DNA of 64,000 nucleotides from Pogona vitticeps (GCF_051106095.1 NC_135785.1:220343045-220407044), one strand, 5' to 3'. Positions 53,601 to 61,018 are shown, counted from the first letter of the stretch. The notes: generated from the letters alone by a model not told the origin. Program-made: numbers and translations.

Positions 53601-56600
53601 AGATCCCTTTGACATCCGAAGCGGAGTGAAACAGGGCTGTGTCCTCGCACCAACACTTTTTGGGATCTTTTTTGCTGTCATGCTGAAGCATGCCTTTGGA
53701 ACTGCAACAGAAGGTGTCTATCTCCGGACTAGATCAGATGGAAAGCTCTTTAATCTCTCTAGATTGAGAGCAAAGACCAAAGTCCAGCTGAAATGCATGA
53801 GGGACTTCCTCTTTGCAGACGATGCAGCCATTGTTGCCCACTCTGCTGAAGACCTCCAACAACTCATGAACCGTTTCAGCAAGGCCTGCCAAGACTTTGG
53901 ACTAACAATCAGCCTGAAGAAAACACAAGTCATGGGCCAGGGTGTGGACTCACCTCCCTCTATTACCATCTCCACACAAGAATTGGAGGTTGTTCATGAC
54001 TTTGTGTACCTTGGCTCAACCATCTCTGACACCCTCTCTCTAGATGTCGAGCTGGATAAACGCATTGGGAAAGCAGCCACCATGTTCTCTAGACTCACAA
54101 AGAGAGTATGGCTCAATAAGAAACTGACAACACATACCAAGATCCAGGTCTATAGAGCCTGTGTCCTGAGCACACTCCTGTACTGCAGCGAGTCCTGGAC
54201 CCTTTGTGCCCGGCAGGAGAGGAAGCTGAACACCTTCCATATGCGTTGCCTACGACGGATTTTTGGTATCACCTGGCAGGACAGAGTTCCAAATAGAGTA
54301 GTCCTAGAACGAGCTGGAATTTTCAGCATGCATACATTACTGAAACAGCGACGTCTACGCTGGCTTGGGCACGTTGTGAGAATGGCTGATGGTCGGATTC
54401 CAAAGGATCTCCTATATGGAGAATTAGTGCAGGGAAATCGCCCCAGAGGGAGACCACAGCTGCGATACAAGGATATCTGCAAGCGGGATCTGAAGGCCTT
54501 AGGAATAGACCTCAACAGATGGGAAACTCTGACATCTGATCGTTCAGCCTGGAGGCAGGCAGTGCATCACGGCCTCTCCCAATTTGAAGAGACCCTTGTC
54601 CAGCAGGCTGAGGCAAAGAGGAAGTCACAAAGGAAGCAAAACCAGGGAGCTGGACAGGGGACAGATTGGATTTGTCTCCAGTGTGGAAGGGATTGTCACT
54701 CTCGAATTGGCCTCCTCAGCCACACTAGATGCTGTTCCAAGTCCTCCATACAGAGCACGATACCATAGTCTTTCGAGACTGAAGGATGCCTACTACTGCC
54801 CTACTCACAACCATTCCATATAATGCGGAACTTCACCCCTAGACTTGTTAAGTACAAGAGATATAACATTTTTAATAGGCAGCATGGGAAAACAGTGGTC
54901 TAATAAGTGTGGAGAATGAAATCACAATGGCATATGATGGTATCTAGGAGGAAATCAATGAGTCAAAATCTCCCTTTTCCACCAGCATCTTCATACTTGG
55001 AGCTAGATATAAAAAACTGGTAAACAATTATTAAACTAAGGGGTTAATGTAGAGGCAAACATTTGCAACTAAATCCAATGTCAGTGAATCCCAGTGAGCC
55101 ATTGGGATTTTCATAAGTGTTGACTTGGTTACTCCAACACTTCTAAATGGCTTCTAAATACCTAAGCAGTGCCTCCTCCCATACCTCCCTATCAGGCAGC
55201 AGTCAAATGACGTAAGATTGGTTGGAAAGGCAACCTTTTCCATGATGGCACTCCTTTGTGGATGCCCTCTCTTAGAAGCTCGCTAGGTGCTTCCATTTTT
55301 GTCTTTTCAGCACTGCATAAGGACATTTGTTTTTCTTGCATTTACATCTTAGCACTCATCTTCTCTGTGCATTGTTTTATATGCAGTCATAGTTTTACTA
55401 CAAATTAAAAAATATGTATCTTTTATTAATAGTTCTTTTAAAAAATAAACATCTAAGACTGTGGAACACTGGATTCAGTACACACTGCAATCTGTTATCA
55501 AAGAGCAAACATTTATAACTTTTTAGAACAATACCAATATACAACTTGTTCTAAATGAAAATCACATTTCAGAAGCATCCTTGTCCTTTAGAACAATGTG
55601 CATATTTCCTGCATGCCTTATTTTAACATGAAAACAGAGAGAACTGATTTCAGTTGCCATGACATTATATGGAGGAGCTGTTTGTGATCCACACATGTCT
55701 AGCCTTGGTTTAGTGATGGAGTTATGTGCTAAGGATTGTGTGCATAATTAGAGTGGATTCCTGAACTCCTTTGTCTAGAAAATGGGTCCCTAAACTATGG
55801 CCACATCCAGCCCCTGGTGCTGTTTTGTCCTGCCCGTTGCGTTCAGCCCATGCATGCAGGGAGGAGGTGGGCAGTGGTGCGGGCATCTGTGTGGGCGCCA
55901 GAAGCAGGAAGGCAGGCTTTTGTGCATGCATGCGTGCAGGGGATGGAGGAGGGCGTGCGTACGTGTGTGCATGCGTGGGCATGCCTGTGGGTGGGTGTGC
56001 AGTCGGTCGGGAGTGCAGGTGGGCAGACTGCACATGCACACATTTCTTTGGCCCTCAAAAATATCACAAATATATTATGTAGCCTTCTGTGCAGAACAAC
56101 AGGTTTGGGCCGTGTCCAGGTTAGCCTTCAACCAACTTAGATTGATCATGCTCCTACCTTGATGAGGAATCACTGACAGCTTTGAGGCTGTCCGAAAGAC
56201 GGCAGCAAATGCAAAATGAGGCAGCCAGACTGGTGTTGAGTGTAAACAAGTTTGATTACATCTCACCAGTTCTGGTTTGCCTGCATTGGCTTTCTGCTGT
56301 TTTCCAGGCCAAGTTCTAGCTTACAAAGCCCTCAATGGTCTGGGAACATACTATCTGTTGGAGCGTCTTTCCCTCAGAACCTCATCAGTCTGTCCCAGCT
56401 TTTCCTCACAGGCCTTGCAGGGCCTCAATGAGAGAGGCAAAAAAGACAGTTACAAGAAAATGTGGTTTCTTGGCTGTGGCCCCATCTCTGCGGAATGGGC
56501 TCCCACCAGAAGTATGTCAGATCCCCTCTCTCCTATGCTTTAAGAGGATGTTAAAGACTGTTTGCTTTTGAGAAGCATTTAAATGCACCCTTGCTTAAAT

Positions 56601-57504
56601 TAATATTTATCTCTGTTTCCTGTTCCCATCACTATTTGGTTGAATGTAATGCATTTTGGGATGAATTTAGGTTTATGTGGGTTGATTATTCATTGATGTA
56701 AAACCTTTCCTTTAGCCTGGCACCCCCCAGAGGCTACCATCACCTCCAATCTTTCTTAAACTGACATCCCCTCCAGATATGTTAGACTATATACCCATGA
56801 TTATCCTTACCAACACTGGGAGCAGATGATAGGAATTTGCCATCTACACATCTAGAAGGCACCATTTTAAAGACAACCTCTTTTATAGGCCTACATTTGA
56901 AAACATTTTTTGAAAGTCCAGTAACATTGTAACCTCTCATTTACACTTTAATTTTAAAAAGAAAACCAAAAACAAATATACCTTTGTCCCCAAAAGCATT
57001 TTTCCCCAGAAGGGCCTAAATCCACCAATGTATCATGTAATAATTCTGAAAACCTAAAACACCCACTTTTTAAAGTAAGAAAAGCATGAGTTACTACTTA
57101 ATACAAGCAGAACACAGAAGCTACTAGGATGGTCTTGTCTATGATAAAACTATTATTCTGTTTTTAAAAATAATTGCCCTTGCATCCTAAGCACCATTTA
57201 TTTAAGGTCTTGCCATTCTCCCCAGCTACCATTTATTGCAAAGACCAGGAACTAAGGGCACATGCCCAAGCTAAGAATAAGTAAGAGCACAAGATGATGT
57301 TGATGAACGGACAGGACGGATGGACGGAAGGAAGGATGGATGGATGGATGGATGGATGGATGAATGAATGAATGAATGAATGAATGAATGAATGAACGAA
57401 CAAACAAACAAACAAACAAATAAATAAAGTGTTAGAGGACAGAGTACCTGGCATAATATCCACAGCAAAACTGGGCAAAAGATCAGCAAGCAGCCCTGTC
57501 CTGC
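26986..57504 (-). CDS. ILDR2: ILDR2, C-terminal part (seven exons; 5' exons outside window)
   Basis: Type I membrane receptor of the LSR/ILDR (angulin) family, which sits at tricellular contacts and the ER and has reported roles in lipid handling and immune regulation. Coding blocks in transcript order are 57504-57448, 50500-50354, 48464-48294, 42744-42631, 34016-33806, 29643-28962 and 27021-26986, about 1,418 nt or 472 codons. Each is bounded by AG/GT, and phases match at all six junctions (1,1,1,1,2,0). The product reads as juxtamembrane segment, one membrane helix, a Cys-rich block ([13 protein letters not shown]), the family tail ([41 protein letters not shown]), a charged Ser/Arg region and the terminus [11 protein letters not shown]. 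From memory of human ILDR2 (about 639 residues) the match is close throughout; LSR and ILDR1 fit less well. The leader and Ig V domain exons were not found up to 64000 and must lie to the right. Confidence 0.95.
27555..27678. repeat. Short palindromic interspersed repeat, copy 4
   Basis: GAAATCCAGTAGTAAGTTAC at one end and ACTGACTACTGGATTCC at the other are inverted, which makes this the clearest copy for defining family ends (about 124 bp). Confidence 0.6.
28100..28262 (+). mobile_element. tRNA-type SINE fragment (ACA/Squam type)
   Basis: CAGCCATGAAACTCA, GGTGACTTTGGGCCAGGCAA, CTGTCTCACAGGGTTGCTTC and a final AAAATAAATGAA follow the body of the common squamate tRNA-derived SINE. The tRNA head is mostly lost. 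Confidence 0.7.
28323..28758. mobile_element. Mariner-type MITE, copy 2
   Basis: Terminal inverted repeats CAATGGTGTCCCGCATGACG / GTCTAGCGAGGTACCACTG, TA on each side, 436 bp. The interior repeats CTGCGAAG, CACGAAGCACGG and GAAGCCATTTTGCA-like words in both directions. Confidence 0.85.
28962..29643 (-). CDS. ILDR2: ILDR2 large penultimate exon (Ser/Arg/Gln-rich tail)
   Basis: 682 nt, entering in phase 2 and leaving in phase 0. It opens with [14 protein letters not shown] and [19 protein letters not shown], carries [59 protein letters not shown] and [10 protein letters not shown], all recognisable from ILDR2. A Gln/Pro-rich run (about 29095-29140, [13 protein letters not shown]) stands where the human protein, from memory, has no such run. 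Acceptor TTTTCTCTCTCCTACAG, donor GTAAGG. The low-complexity, basic and Tyr-rich composition suggests a flexible scaffold tail. Confidence 0.95.
30059..30360. repeat. Pyrimidine-rich low-complexity tract
   Basis: About 300 bp of C/T-rich plus strand (CCCCCCCCTCTCTCTGTGTG and onward). The overlapping Ser/Leu/Pro-rich frames are products of composition. Confidence 0.85.
30400..30521. mobile_element. Short hAT-type MITE
   Basis: Ends ACTTCCCTCTAAGC and AAAATTAGAGGGAACATTG are imperfect inverted repeats of the type TTCCCTCTAA seen on a widespread hAT-derived MITE. The target duplication is not clear. Confidence 0.5.
31427..32112. mobile_element. hAT-type non-autonomous element with GC-rich interior
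   Basis: Terminal repeats GAGGGGTCTCAAAC / GTTTGAGACCCCTG and an exact 8-bp duplication GCTTAAAA (31419-31426 and 32113-32120). 686 bp. The interior (about 31480-32050) is strikingly GC-rich for this region and carries overlapping frames on both strands, none with a recognised domain. Confidence 0.92.
32226..32503. mobile_element. Penelope-like terminal-repeat remnant
   Basis: TTGTAGGTTTTTTGGGCTGT at the left faces CAGCCCGCAAAACCTACAAC on the right, then GGCCATGAAAGCCTTCGAGA. These are Penelope-like end sequences in inverted arrangement with the coding body missing. Confidence 0.7.
32510..32933. mobile_element. Mariner-type MITE, copy 3
   Basis: CAGTGGTGCCCCGCAAGAC / GTTTTGCAGGGCACCGTTG ends, TA on both sides, 424 bp. 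Sits only a few bases from the Penelope remnant on its left. Confidence 0.85.
33389..33570 (+). mobile_element. Sauria-type SINE (tRNA head, BovB-like tail)
   Basis: CCCAGTGTGGTGTAGTTGCT and GAGTTCAAATCCCTGCTCAG give degenerate tRNA A and B boxes. The tail GTAAGTCAATTCTGACTTGATGGCACATAAC is the BovB-like end that lets these SINEs use BovB reverse transcriptase. Confidence 0.82.
33806..34016 (-). CDS. ILDR2: ILDR2 exon: tail segment [15 protein letters not shown]
   Basis: Begins [20 protein letters not shown] and continues through [20 protein letters not shown] to [12 protein letters not shown]. Acceptor TTTTTCTCTTCCAG, donor GTGAGT. 211 nt, entering in phase 1 and leaving in phase 2. The start is clearly ILDR2. 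The second half, rich in Gly, Ser and Arg, is less conserved. Confidence 0.94.
34609..34709 (-). mobile_element. Penelope-like 3' end fragment with target duplication
   Basis: GGTTTCATGGTTGGGATC, GTGGGTTTTTCGGGCTCTTT and CCTAACGTTTCGCCAG are the Penelope-like end. Flanked by a 10-bp direct repeat AGACTTTAAA at 34599-34608 and 34710-34719, so this 101-bp piece inserted as such. Confidence 0.75.
34877..38194 (-). mobile_element. Near full-length BovB (RTE) LINE
   Basis: Runs from the 5' UTR (CCCCTACATGGATTGCTGCC, at 38194) through an AP-endonuclease domain ([22 protein letters not shown]; 38014-37541) and reverse transcriptase (36967-35585, including [11 protein letters not shown]) to the C-terminal domain and 3' tail. 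A 13-bp duplication AACTCTTTGAATT flanks it (34864-34876 and 38195-38207). The frame is broken several times, and a piece of the RT before SKVMLKILQ is missing, so it is not autonomous. Same strand as ILDR2. An L2 copy is nested near its 3' end. Confidence 0.96.
34913..35206 (-). mobile_element. 5'-truncated L2 LINE nested in BovB tail
   Basis: Minus strand encodes [20 protein letters not shown], then [16 protein letters not shown] and a stop, the usual L2-clade C terminus, followed by AAGCTGCCTAGAGTGG, GGCGGGATATAAAATG and an AATAAATG-type tail. It splits the BovB 3' end between the GGTCCATAGGGTC and AAGAGTCAAACATG parts, so it is younger than that BovB. Confidence 0.85.
39420..39457. repeat. 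Poly-T tract of about 38
   Basis: Uninterrupted T run. It could be the poly-A of a minus-strand retrocopy, but no source sequence or target duplication was recognised beside it. Confidence 0.9.
39691..41226 (-). mobile_element. 5'-truncated BovB (RTE) LINE with internal deletion
   Basis: Exact 12-bp duplication TGCCAGCACTAC at 39679-39690 and 41227-41238. Encodes the linker and RT palm start (40923-40275; [17 protein letters not shown], then [20 protein letters not shown]) and jumps near 40015 straight to the C-terminal domain ([20 protein letters not shown]), losing most of the RT. Broken and non-autonomous. Confidence 0.95.
42631..42744 (-). CDS. ILDR2: ILDR2 exon: conserved tail block [20 protein letters not shown]
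   Basis: Encodes [17 protein letters not shown] and [20 protein letters not shown], the most conserved cytoplasmic block of the LSR/ILDR family. Acceptor TTCTTTTCTCAACAG, donor GTGAGG. 114 nt, phase 1-1. No start codon opens an uninterrupted frame here, so it was found by reading the minus strand directly. Confidence 0.95.
43860..44213. mobile_element. Large palindromic DNA element
   Basis: Starts CTAGAGATGGGGGTATTCGT and ends with the complement GAATATCCCCATCTCTAG. The arms pair through GATAAC and GGGTTCG inward for about 90 bp. Each arm end itself contains a small palindrome (GGGGGTATTCGTATAC ... GAATACCCCC). Flanked by TCACAA on both sides (43854-43859 and 44214-44219). Non-coding; superfamily uncertain. 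Confidence 0.8.
44387..44661. mobile_element. Mariner-type MITE, copy 4 (short)
   Basis: TAGTGGTGCCTCGCTAGAC / GTCTTGTGAGGCACCACTA ends. The interior carries four tandem repeats of AAGATTTTTTTTTAGACCGATGCTT-like units (44470-44580), so this copy differs from the others inside while sharing the ends. Confidence 0.8.
45104..45990. mobile_element. hAT-type non-autonomous element
   Basis: Short inverted ends CAGGGATG / CATCCCTG with flanking 8-mers ACAAATAC (45096-45103) and ACAAATAT (45991-45998), a near-perfect 8-bp duplication. Subterminal CAAGTCAAGTCCCAAGT and GAGTCAAGTCCAAGCTGAGT words repeat in both arms. 887 bp, no transposase frame. Confidence 0.8.
46070..46265. repeat. Odd repeat-bearing AT-rich segment
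   Basis: TATGCACAAAAATACAAG recurs as TTGTGCACAAAAATATT 75 bp on, and GTTGTTGAACAACAAC forms a small palindrome. No element ends found. Confidence 0.3.
47572..47607. repeat. (CT)n microsatellite
   Basis: About 18 CT units. Confidence 0.95.
48294..48464 (-). CDS. ILDR2: ILDR2 exon: proximal cytoplasmic tail
   Basis: Encodes [20 protein letters not shown] and then [29 protein letters not shown], a Pro/Gly/Ser-rich tail conserved in ILDR2. The acceptor is TTTTTTCCCAG. The donor is GTAATC, a weak site, but the join to the next exon gives GQS-VRKGYRI, which matches the family, so the boundary is trusted. 171 nt, phase 1-1. The frame stays open beyond the donor to 48223, which is read-through and not exon. 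Confidence 0.93.
48465..50353 (-). other. ILDR2: ILDR2 intron
   Basis: About 1.9 kb between the membrane exon and the first tail exon. Has a (CCCAC)n tract at 49850-49872. No element or exon otherwise recognised. Confidence 0.85.
49850..49872. repeat. (CCCAC)n short tandem repeat
   Basis: Four to five CCCAC units. Confidence 0.9.
50354..50500 (-). CDS. ILDR2: ILDR2 exon: transmembrane helix and Cys-rich cytoplasmic stretch
   Basis: Starts [20 protein letters not shown], a single membrane helix, then [14 protein letters not shown] and [14 protein letters not shown]. The clustered cysteines next to the membrane are a hallmark of LSR/ILDR proteins and are likely palmitoylated, which is inference. 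Acceptor TTTGTTTGCAG, donor GTGAGT, 147 nt, phase 1-1. Confidence 0.96.
50845..50935 (+). mobile_element. L2-type LINE or SINE 3' tail
   Basis: TTGCTGCCCAGAGAAGA, AAATGGGCGGCGTAGAAATC and AAATAAATAAAATAAA form the usual L2-related end, directly left of the LINE 5' end. Confidence 0.6.
50957..54805 (+). mobile_element. Non-LTR retrotransposon, apparently full length, one open ORF
   Basis: About 500 bp of GC-richer leader, one long frame, and a 3' end CTTTCGAGACTGAAGGATGC / CTACTACTGCC shared by a common reptile LINE family. The 3' tail is short and no target duplication was found, so the exact ends are approximate. The encoded protein places it among AP-endonuclease LINEs related to the RTE/RTEX group; exact clade uncertain. 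Orientation is opposite to ILDR2. Confidence 0.9.
51460..54768 (+). CDS. LINE polyprotein: AP endonuclease, reverse transcriptase, zinc knuckle
   Basis: Open from 51460 to the stop at 54768, with no internal break. Endonuclease: LGTWNVRTM (51583 on), [17 protein letters not shown] (about 52040), DTDHSLV. Reverse transcriptase: [19 protein letters not shown] (53068), [56 protein letters not shown], and the catalytic FADDAAIV (about 53812). Then a conserved C-terminal region ([20 protein letters not shown]) and a terminal CLQC...HTRCC zinc-binding motif. The first in-frame ATG is 51604, after the start of the endonuclease domain; no ATG lies between the stop at 51457 and there. Translation may begin at a non-AUG codon such as GTG 51499, or an upstream start has been lost. 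Confidence 0.93.
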   Translation, partial: GATSPRSVNLTGCVGFRVKPDKQIDNRAPCNNHKKTSALKLGTWNVRTMTPGFPDYGFPNDLQEIDDVRKTAVIDMELSRLQMDIVALQETRLPDSGSVKEKNFSFFWQGKPSNETREYGVGFAVRNTLLRCIVPPTVGSERILSLQLHSSAGPVTLISAYAPTLSSTPEVKDKFYDDLAATIKKVPERESLFILGDFNARVGADHNSWPTCLGRFGIGKMNENGQRLLEFCCYYGLCVSNTFFNTKLQHRVSWRHPRSKHWHQLDLILTRRSSLPSVTITRSYQSADCDTDHSLVCSRVKLRTKKLYHMKKEGRPRIDINKTRDPRKVKEFAQALEETLPGPANVNAPERWEHFKNTVYNTALSTFGKKTRKMADWFEAHSEELMPAIEDKRRALAAYKACPSEYNLQALRAARSQVQQAARRCSNDYWLQLSSQIQIAADTGNIKGMYDGIKQALGPLQKKSAPLKSTTGVIIQDRAQQMECWVQHYSELYSRKNVVTEEALNNIECLPVLEELDSEPTLAEINAALDSLTSGKAPGRDNIPVEVLKCGKEIIITELYEIFCLCWREGGVPQDMKDANIVTLYKNKGDRGDCNNYRGISLLSVVGRLLARVVLKRLQVLADRVYPESQCGFRANRSTTDMVFSLRQLQEKCREQQQPLLVAFIDLTKAFDLVSRDGLFKILPKIGCPPRLLNIIRSFHDGMKGTVVFDGSTSDPFDIRSGVKQGCVLAPTLFGIFFAVMLKHAFGTATEGVYLRTRSDGKLFNLSRLRAKTKVQLKCMRDFLFADDAAIVAHSAEDLQQLMNRFSKACQDFGLTISLKKTQVMGQGVDSPPSITISTQELEVVHDFVYLGSTISDTLSLDVELDKRIGKAATMFSRLTKRVWLNKKLTTHTKIQVYRACVLSTLLYCSESWTLCARQERKLNTFHMRCLRRIFGITWQDRVPNRVVLERAGIFSMHTLLKQRRLRWLGHVVRMADGRIPKDLLYGELVQGNRPRGRPQLRYKDICKRDLKALGIDLNRWETLTSDRSAWRQAVHHGLSQFEETLVQQAEAKRKSQRKQNQGAGQGTDWICLQCGRDCHSRIGLLSHTRCCSKSSIQSTIP
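55785..56062. repeat. GC-rich interspersed repeat, probably hAT-derived
   Basis: GGGTCCCTAAACTATGGCC opens a G/C-rich, CpG- and GCATG-rich stretch ending near CTTTGGCCCTCAAAAAT. It resembles the opening of hAT-derived repeats, but a clean right end was not found. Several overlapping frames are compositional. Confidence 0.45.
56090..56700 (+). mobile_element. L2-clade LINE C-terminal fragment
   Basis: Frames spell [32 protein letters not shown] and [20 protein letters not shown] / CFKRMLKT, the usual L2 C-terminal motif, split across frames. Old and decayed. Confidence 0.75.
57320..57428. repeat. Compound tetranucleotide repeat
   Basis: GGAT units grade into GAAT, then CAAA and TAAA units, about 27 in all, a tandem repeat with unit turnover. 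It lies only about 20 bp from the donor of an ILDR2 exon. Confidence 0.93.
57448..57504 (-). CDS. ILDR2: ILDR2 exon: extracellular juxtamembrane segment
   Basis: Encodes [18 protein letters not shown], nearly identical to the stretch between the Ig domain and the membrane in ILDR2. The acceptor has a long pyrimidine tract (57505-57540, TTTTCTAG) and the donor is GTACTC. The exon is 57 nt and phase 1 at both ends, so skipping it would keep the frame. It is the first ILDR2 exon visible in this window. Confidence 0.93.
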
Positions 57505-57774
57505 CTAGAAAAGACAGAGGAAAGGAAAGAAGGAGAGTTGTTAGCATAGGAAAATCATTCCCCACCCATAGCCTGTTCTGTCCTATGGTATCATGCCTAC
57601 CATGAACTGTGACAGGTATTAAATGCTTTAGGGAACTCATTACCAGAGCTTTAACTGTATTATCTGATACAGTATAGGCTTTTTATTGTTACATACAGTC
57701 TGACTTGGGGAAAACAGACTAGAGGTTTCAATATATACGAGATATTTATGGTTTTACAAATGCTGCCCTCCCCA

Positions 57775-57862
57775 CATGAGTTTCCATGACTGAGCAGGGA
57801 TCTGAACCTAGGTCTCCTAAATCCTAGTGTATCACTTTGTCCACTGTATTCTACTGGCTCTC
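57775..57862 (-). mobile_element. tRNA-type SINE head fragment
   Basis: Reverse complement reads CCAGTAGAATACAGTGGACA, then GGATTTAGGAGACCTAGGTT and CAGATCCCTGCTCAGTCATG, a decayed tRNA-derived SINE head. Confidence 0.6.
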
Positions 57863-58861
57863 AGTGTAGGCACAGCACAACATAATGCATTTATAAAGGG
57901 CAAGACCTGTTAAGGTATACTTTACATTTAATTTGCGCTGAAAACGTAACACTAGAATAAAACCAATAACTCTATATAGTGCCACAATACTCTTTTATTT
58001 TGATTTTGAGCTATTTTCAAATACTTTTCAAAATAATTGGGATTATTCTTAATTCCAGCTCTCATTGAAAAAATAGCAGATGATAGGAACACATACTGTA
58101 GATATTCCAACCTGTGAGTTTTGTCATGTTATTATTGTATATAGTGTCTGTATGATAAAGAGATGGTGTGAGCTACTAATGGTTCAAACAGCCTGAGCTG
58201 AAGGTGGAAATCCATTCCATTTTCTGAACTTTCCATTTTAAATGAGTTTGGGTTTTTTTAATGCTTTAACTGCAACAAAATCTGTTTCAAGGAATACGGC
58301 AGTACAGAAGGTTACTATGCTACATATATTTTCTGGAAGAAACCACAGTGCTATTTTTAAGTATTTTGAAAGCAGCATAAACAAGCTAGTTCAAGTTGAC
58401 CCAAGTATCCATCAATACAGTAATGCAGATGGGAGCATGTTAACAGCATTTTTGGCATGTCAAGCCATTCCCTTCTGTAAAGTAACAGTGATTCTGACAG
58501 AGGCTGTTTCCATGTCAACTGGAAGTAAACCTCAAAGGCTTTGTACAGAAGTTATAGCTGCTACCTATCCTGTTCCCAAAAGGAGTAGGCTACATGAGCA
58601 CTGAACTAAAATCTAGCTCAACATGGACTATTTTTGCTCTCGTTAATTATGAAATGTGTATTTACAGGAATCTAAAATATATTAACATATACAGGGAAGA
58701 CATATCCAATGTAGAAGCACTTTCTCTGGCTGCTAAGTATACTTATCCCGTGCCTGTTTAAAGAGATCAGTGTTAACAACAAATGCATGCATCCCTGTAG
58801 AGTTATGTGCAGGGTGACTCAAAAAGAAAATTGCACAGCAGTATGCAATTGTTACGGTACA

Positions 58862-59964
58862 CACCACTACATTTTGTGCAATTCAGCTTTTGACAAAGTG
58901 CCCCATTATATTATGATTAGCAAGCTAACTAGATGTGGACTGGACAGCACAACTGTCAGGTGGATATGCAGTTGGTTACAGAATCATACTCAGAAAGTGG
59001 CTCCTTCTCAAACTGGAAGAAGGTAACTGGAAGATGGAGTCTTGGGCCTGATGCTCTTCAATATTTTTATTAATGACTTGGATAAGGAGGTGCAAGGAAT
59101 GCTTATCAAATTTGCAGATAACACAACACTGGGAGAAATAGGTAATAACCTGGAAGACAGAAACAAATTCAAAAATATCTTGATAGTCTCAAGAACTGGG
59201 CTGAAAACAACAGAATGAAATCCAGCAGAGATAAGTGCAAAGTTCTATACCTAAGAAGAAGAAACCAAGTGCAAGCTACAAGATGGGGAATACTTGGCTC
59301 AGTGACAGTACACGAGAGATGGATCTTGGAATTACTATAGATCACAAGCTGAATACGAGTCAACAGTGCAATGTGGTTATAAAAGATGCAAATACTATTT
59401 TAGGCTGTACTAACAGAAGTAGAGTCTCTAAATCCTGTGAAGGACTAGTTCCTCTCTATTCTGCACAGGTTAGGGCTTATTTTGAGTACTGTGTCCAGTT
59501 CTGGATACAGAATTTAAGAAGGATGTAAACAAATTGGAAGAAGTTCAGAGGAGGGCAAAAAGACGATCAAGGGATGGGAAACCAAATCATATGGGGAAAG
59601 ACTTATTTAGCTTTGAGAAAAGAAGACTGAGAGATGATAGCACTTTTCAAATACTTGGAAAAATTGTCATATAGAAGAGGGGCAGGATTTGATCTCAATC
59701 ATTCCAGAGTGCAAGACACATAACAATGGGCTCACATTACAGGAGGCCAGACTTTGAATATCAGGGGCGAAAACTTCCTACCTGTCAAGAGCAGCATGAC
59801 AAAGGAACCAATTACCTCAGGAGTTGATGACTGATCCATCACACTGGAGACATTCAAGAGAAAGCTAGGCAACCATCTATCCAATGTACTTTATACTTGG
59901 ATTCCTGCACTGAACAGAGGAGTGGTTTTGATGGCTTTACAAGCCGATCCATTATTCTATGATC
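58862..59964 (+). mobile_element. CR1 LINE 3' portion
   Basis: Encodes, across broken frames, AFDKVPHYIMISKLTRCGLD, STTVRWICSWLQN, LFNIFINDLDKEVQGMLIKF, ADNTTLGEIGNNLEDR and the C-terminal CEGLVPLYSAQVRAYFEYCV. Ends with the CR1-type TTCCTGCACTGAACAGAGGA / ATTATTCTATGAT. 5'-truncated, several frame breaks. Confidence 0.92.
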
Positions 59965-60867
59965 CCATATGAATTCCCACAATCTTCATCCTTCCCCATC
60001 TGTTCAACAGGGCTCCAAAAACAGTACATTTCTCCTTGTGCTAGTAAACACAAGACTTTTTGTCTTGTATTGTTCTAAAGCTTTGAAAAGAACAGCCTTG
60101 AATCTATAATTTAGGACTTTAAAATTAGCGTTTGAGATAATTTCTCCAAATTAGAAGTTATTCCCTAGTTAAGAATATAGGGCATGCATCTGCTTTGTAT
60201 ATCCCACATATTTGGTTACAAGCTCACTTCAGGCTATGTTAATTATTAAGCATGTATGTTTGTGCACACACAAAAAGGATTTGTGGAAACATACGGTTCA
60301 TTCCTACATTAAGCTGTTTGAATTAAAGACCATCAACTGAAATCAAATTTCCTCTATATCTAGATTTTACTTTGATTATTACAAATGGATTTAACATCAG
60401 TCTTAGCATTATTTTTTTGAAGACTGTATCTGTGTTAGCTAAACATGACTGTCTTTTGTTAAAGCAATAATAAATGTACTCCAAATTCTAGCAGTGTTTT
60501 GCTACTTGTTGCAATTCATCAAAACAGTTCTTTTATCATCCCTGTAATACCATCAATCATGAGTGGCTCTTGGACTGCAGTAGAAGATAAAGCTGATATG
60601 TACTTCAGATAATATGCTAATCTTTTCTTACAACAAGAACTATTCCCATGCAAGCAGTGCTCACAATTATTTATCTGGGATGAAATGCATGCATCACTCA
60701 TTTTCTGGAAGAAAGCATGTTCAGGACTAAGTGGAAAAGAGATACAGGACACTTAACTCTTTCTACTGACACTATTCCACTGTCATGAATGTCTCCTTGC
60801 CCTCTGCTCCCTCTGTCAATGCGGTCTGAAATGCATGTTCCAAGAAAGAAACGTGTATTTGAAACAC

Positions 60868-61018
60868 TGTTGGAGAAACTATGTGGGAGACACCCTGAGG
60901 TTGTGCAGCTTGCCTACAGTTACATAGGTTGACTCTTCTCCCAAGAAGCACAGTGGGGAAATCAAACTCCTGACCTCTGGATTTGCAGTCACATAAATAA
61001 CACATTGAGCTAGCCAAG
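60868..61018 (-). mobile_element. tRNA-derived SINE (squamate type)
   Basis: Minus strand begins GCTAGCTCAATGTGTTA (A box), CTGCAAATCCAGAGGTCAGG, AGTTTGATTTCCCCACTGTG (B box), then GAAGAGTCAACCTATGTAAC and GGCAAGCTGCACAACCTCAG, the body of a common lizard SINE with a tRNA-like head. Confidence 0.72.

Larger units (their letters stand above)
50501..57447 (-). other. ILDR2: ILDR2 intron hosting an open LINE
   Basis: About 6.9 kb intron upstream of the membrane exon. Over half is the LINE at 50957-54805 in antisense orientation; L2 pieces, a GC-rich repeat and a tandem repeat are also here. The stretch 54806-55784 shows nothing recognisable. Confidence 0.88.

Noticed and set aside
55722-56162. 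Six overlapping His/Cys/Arg-rich frames
   Set aside because: Compositional frames in a GC-rich interspersed repeat with iterated GCATGCATG words.
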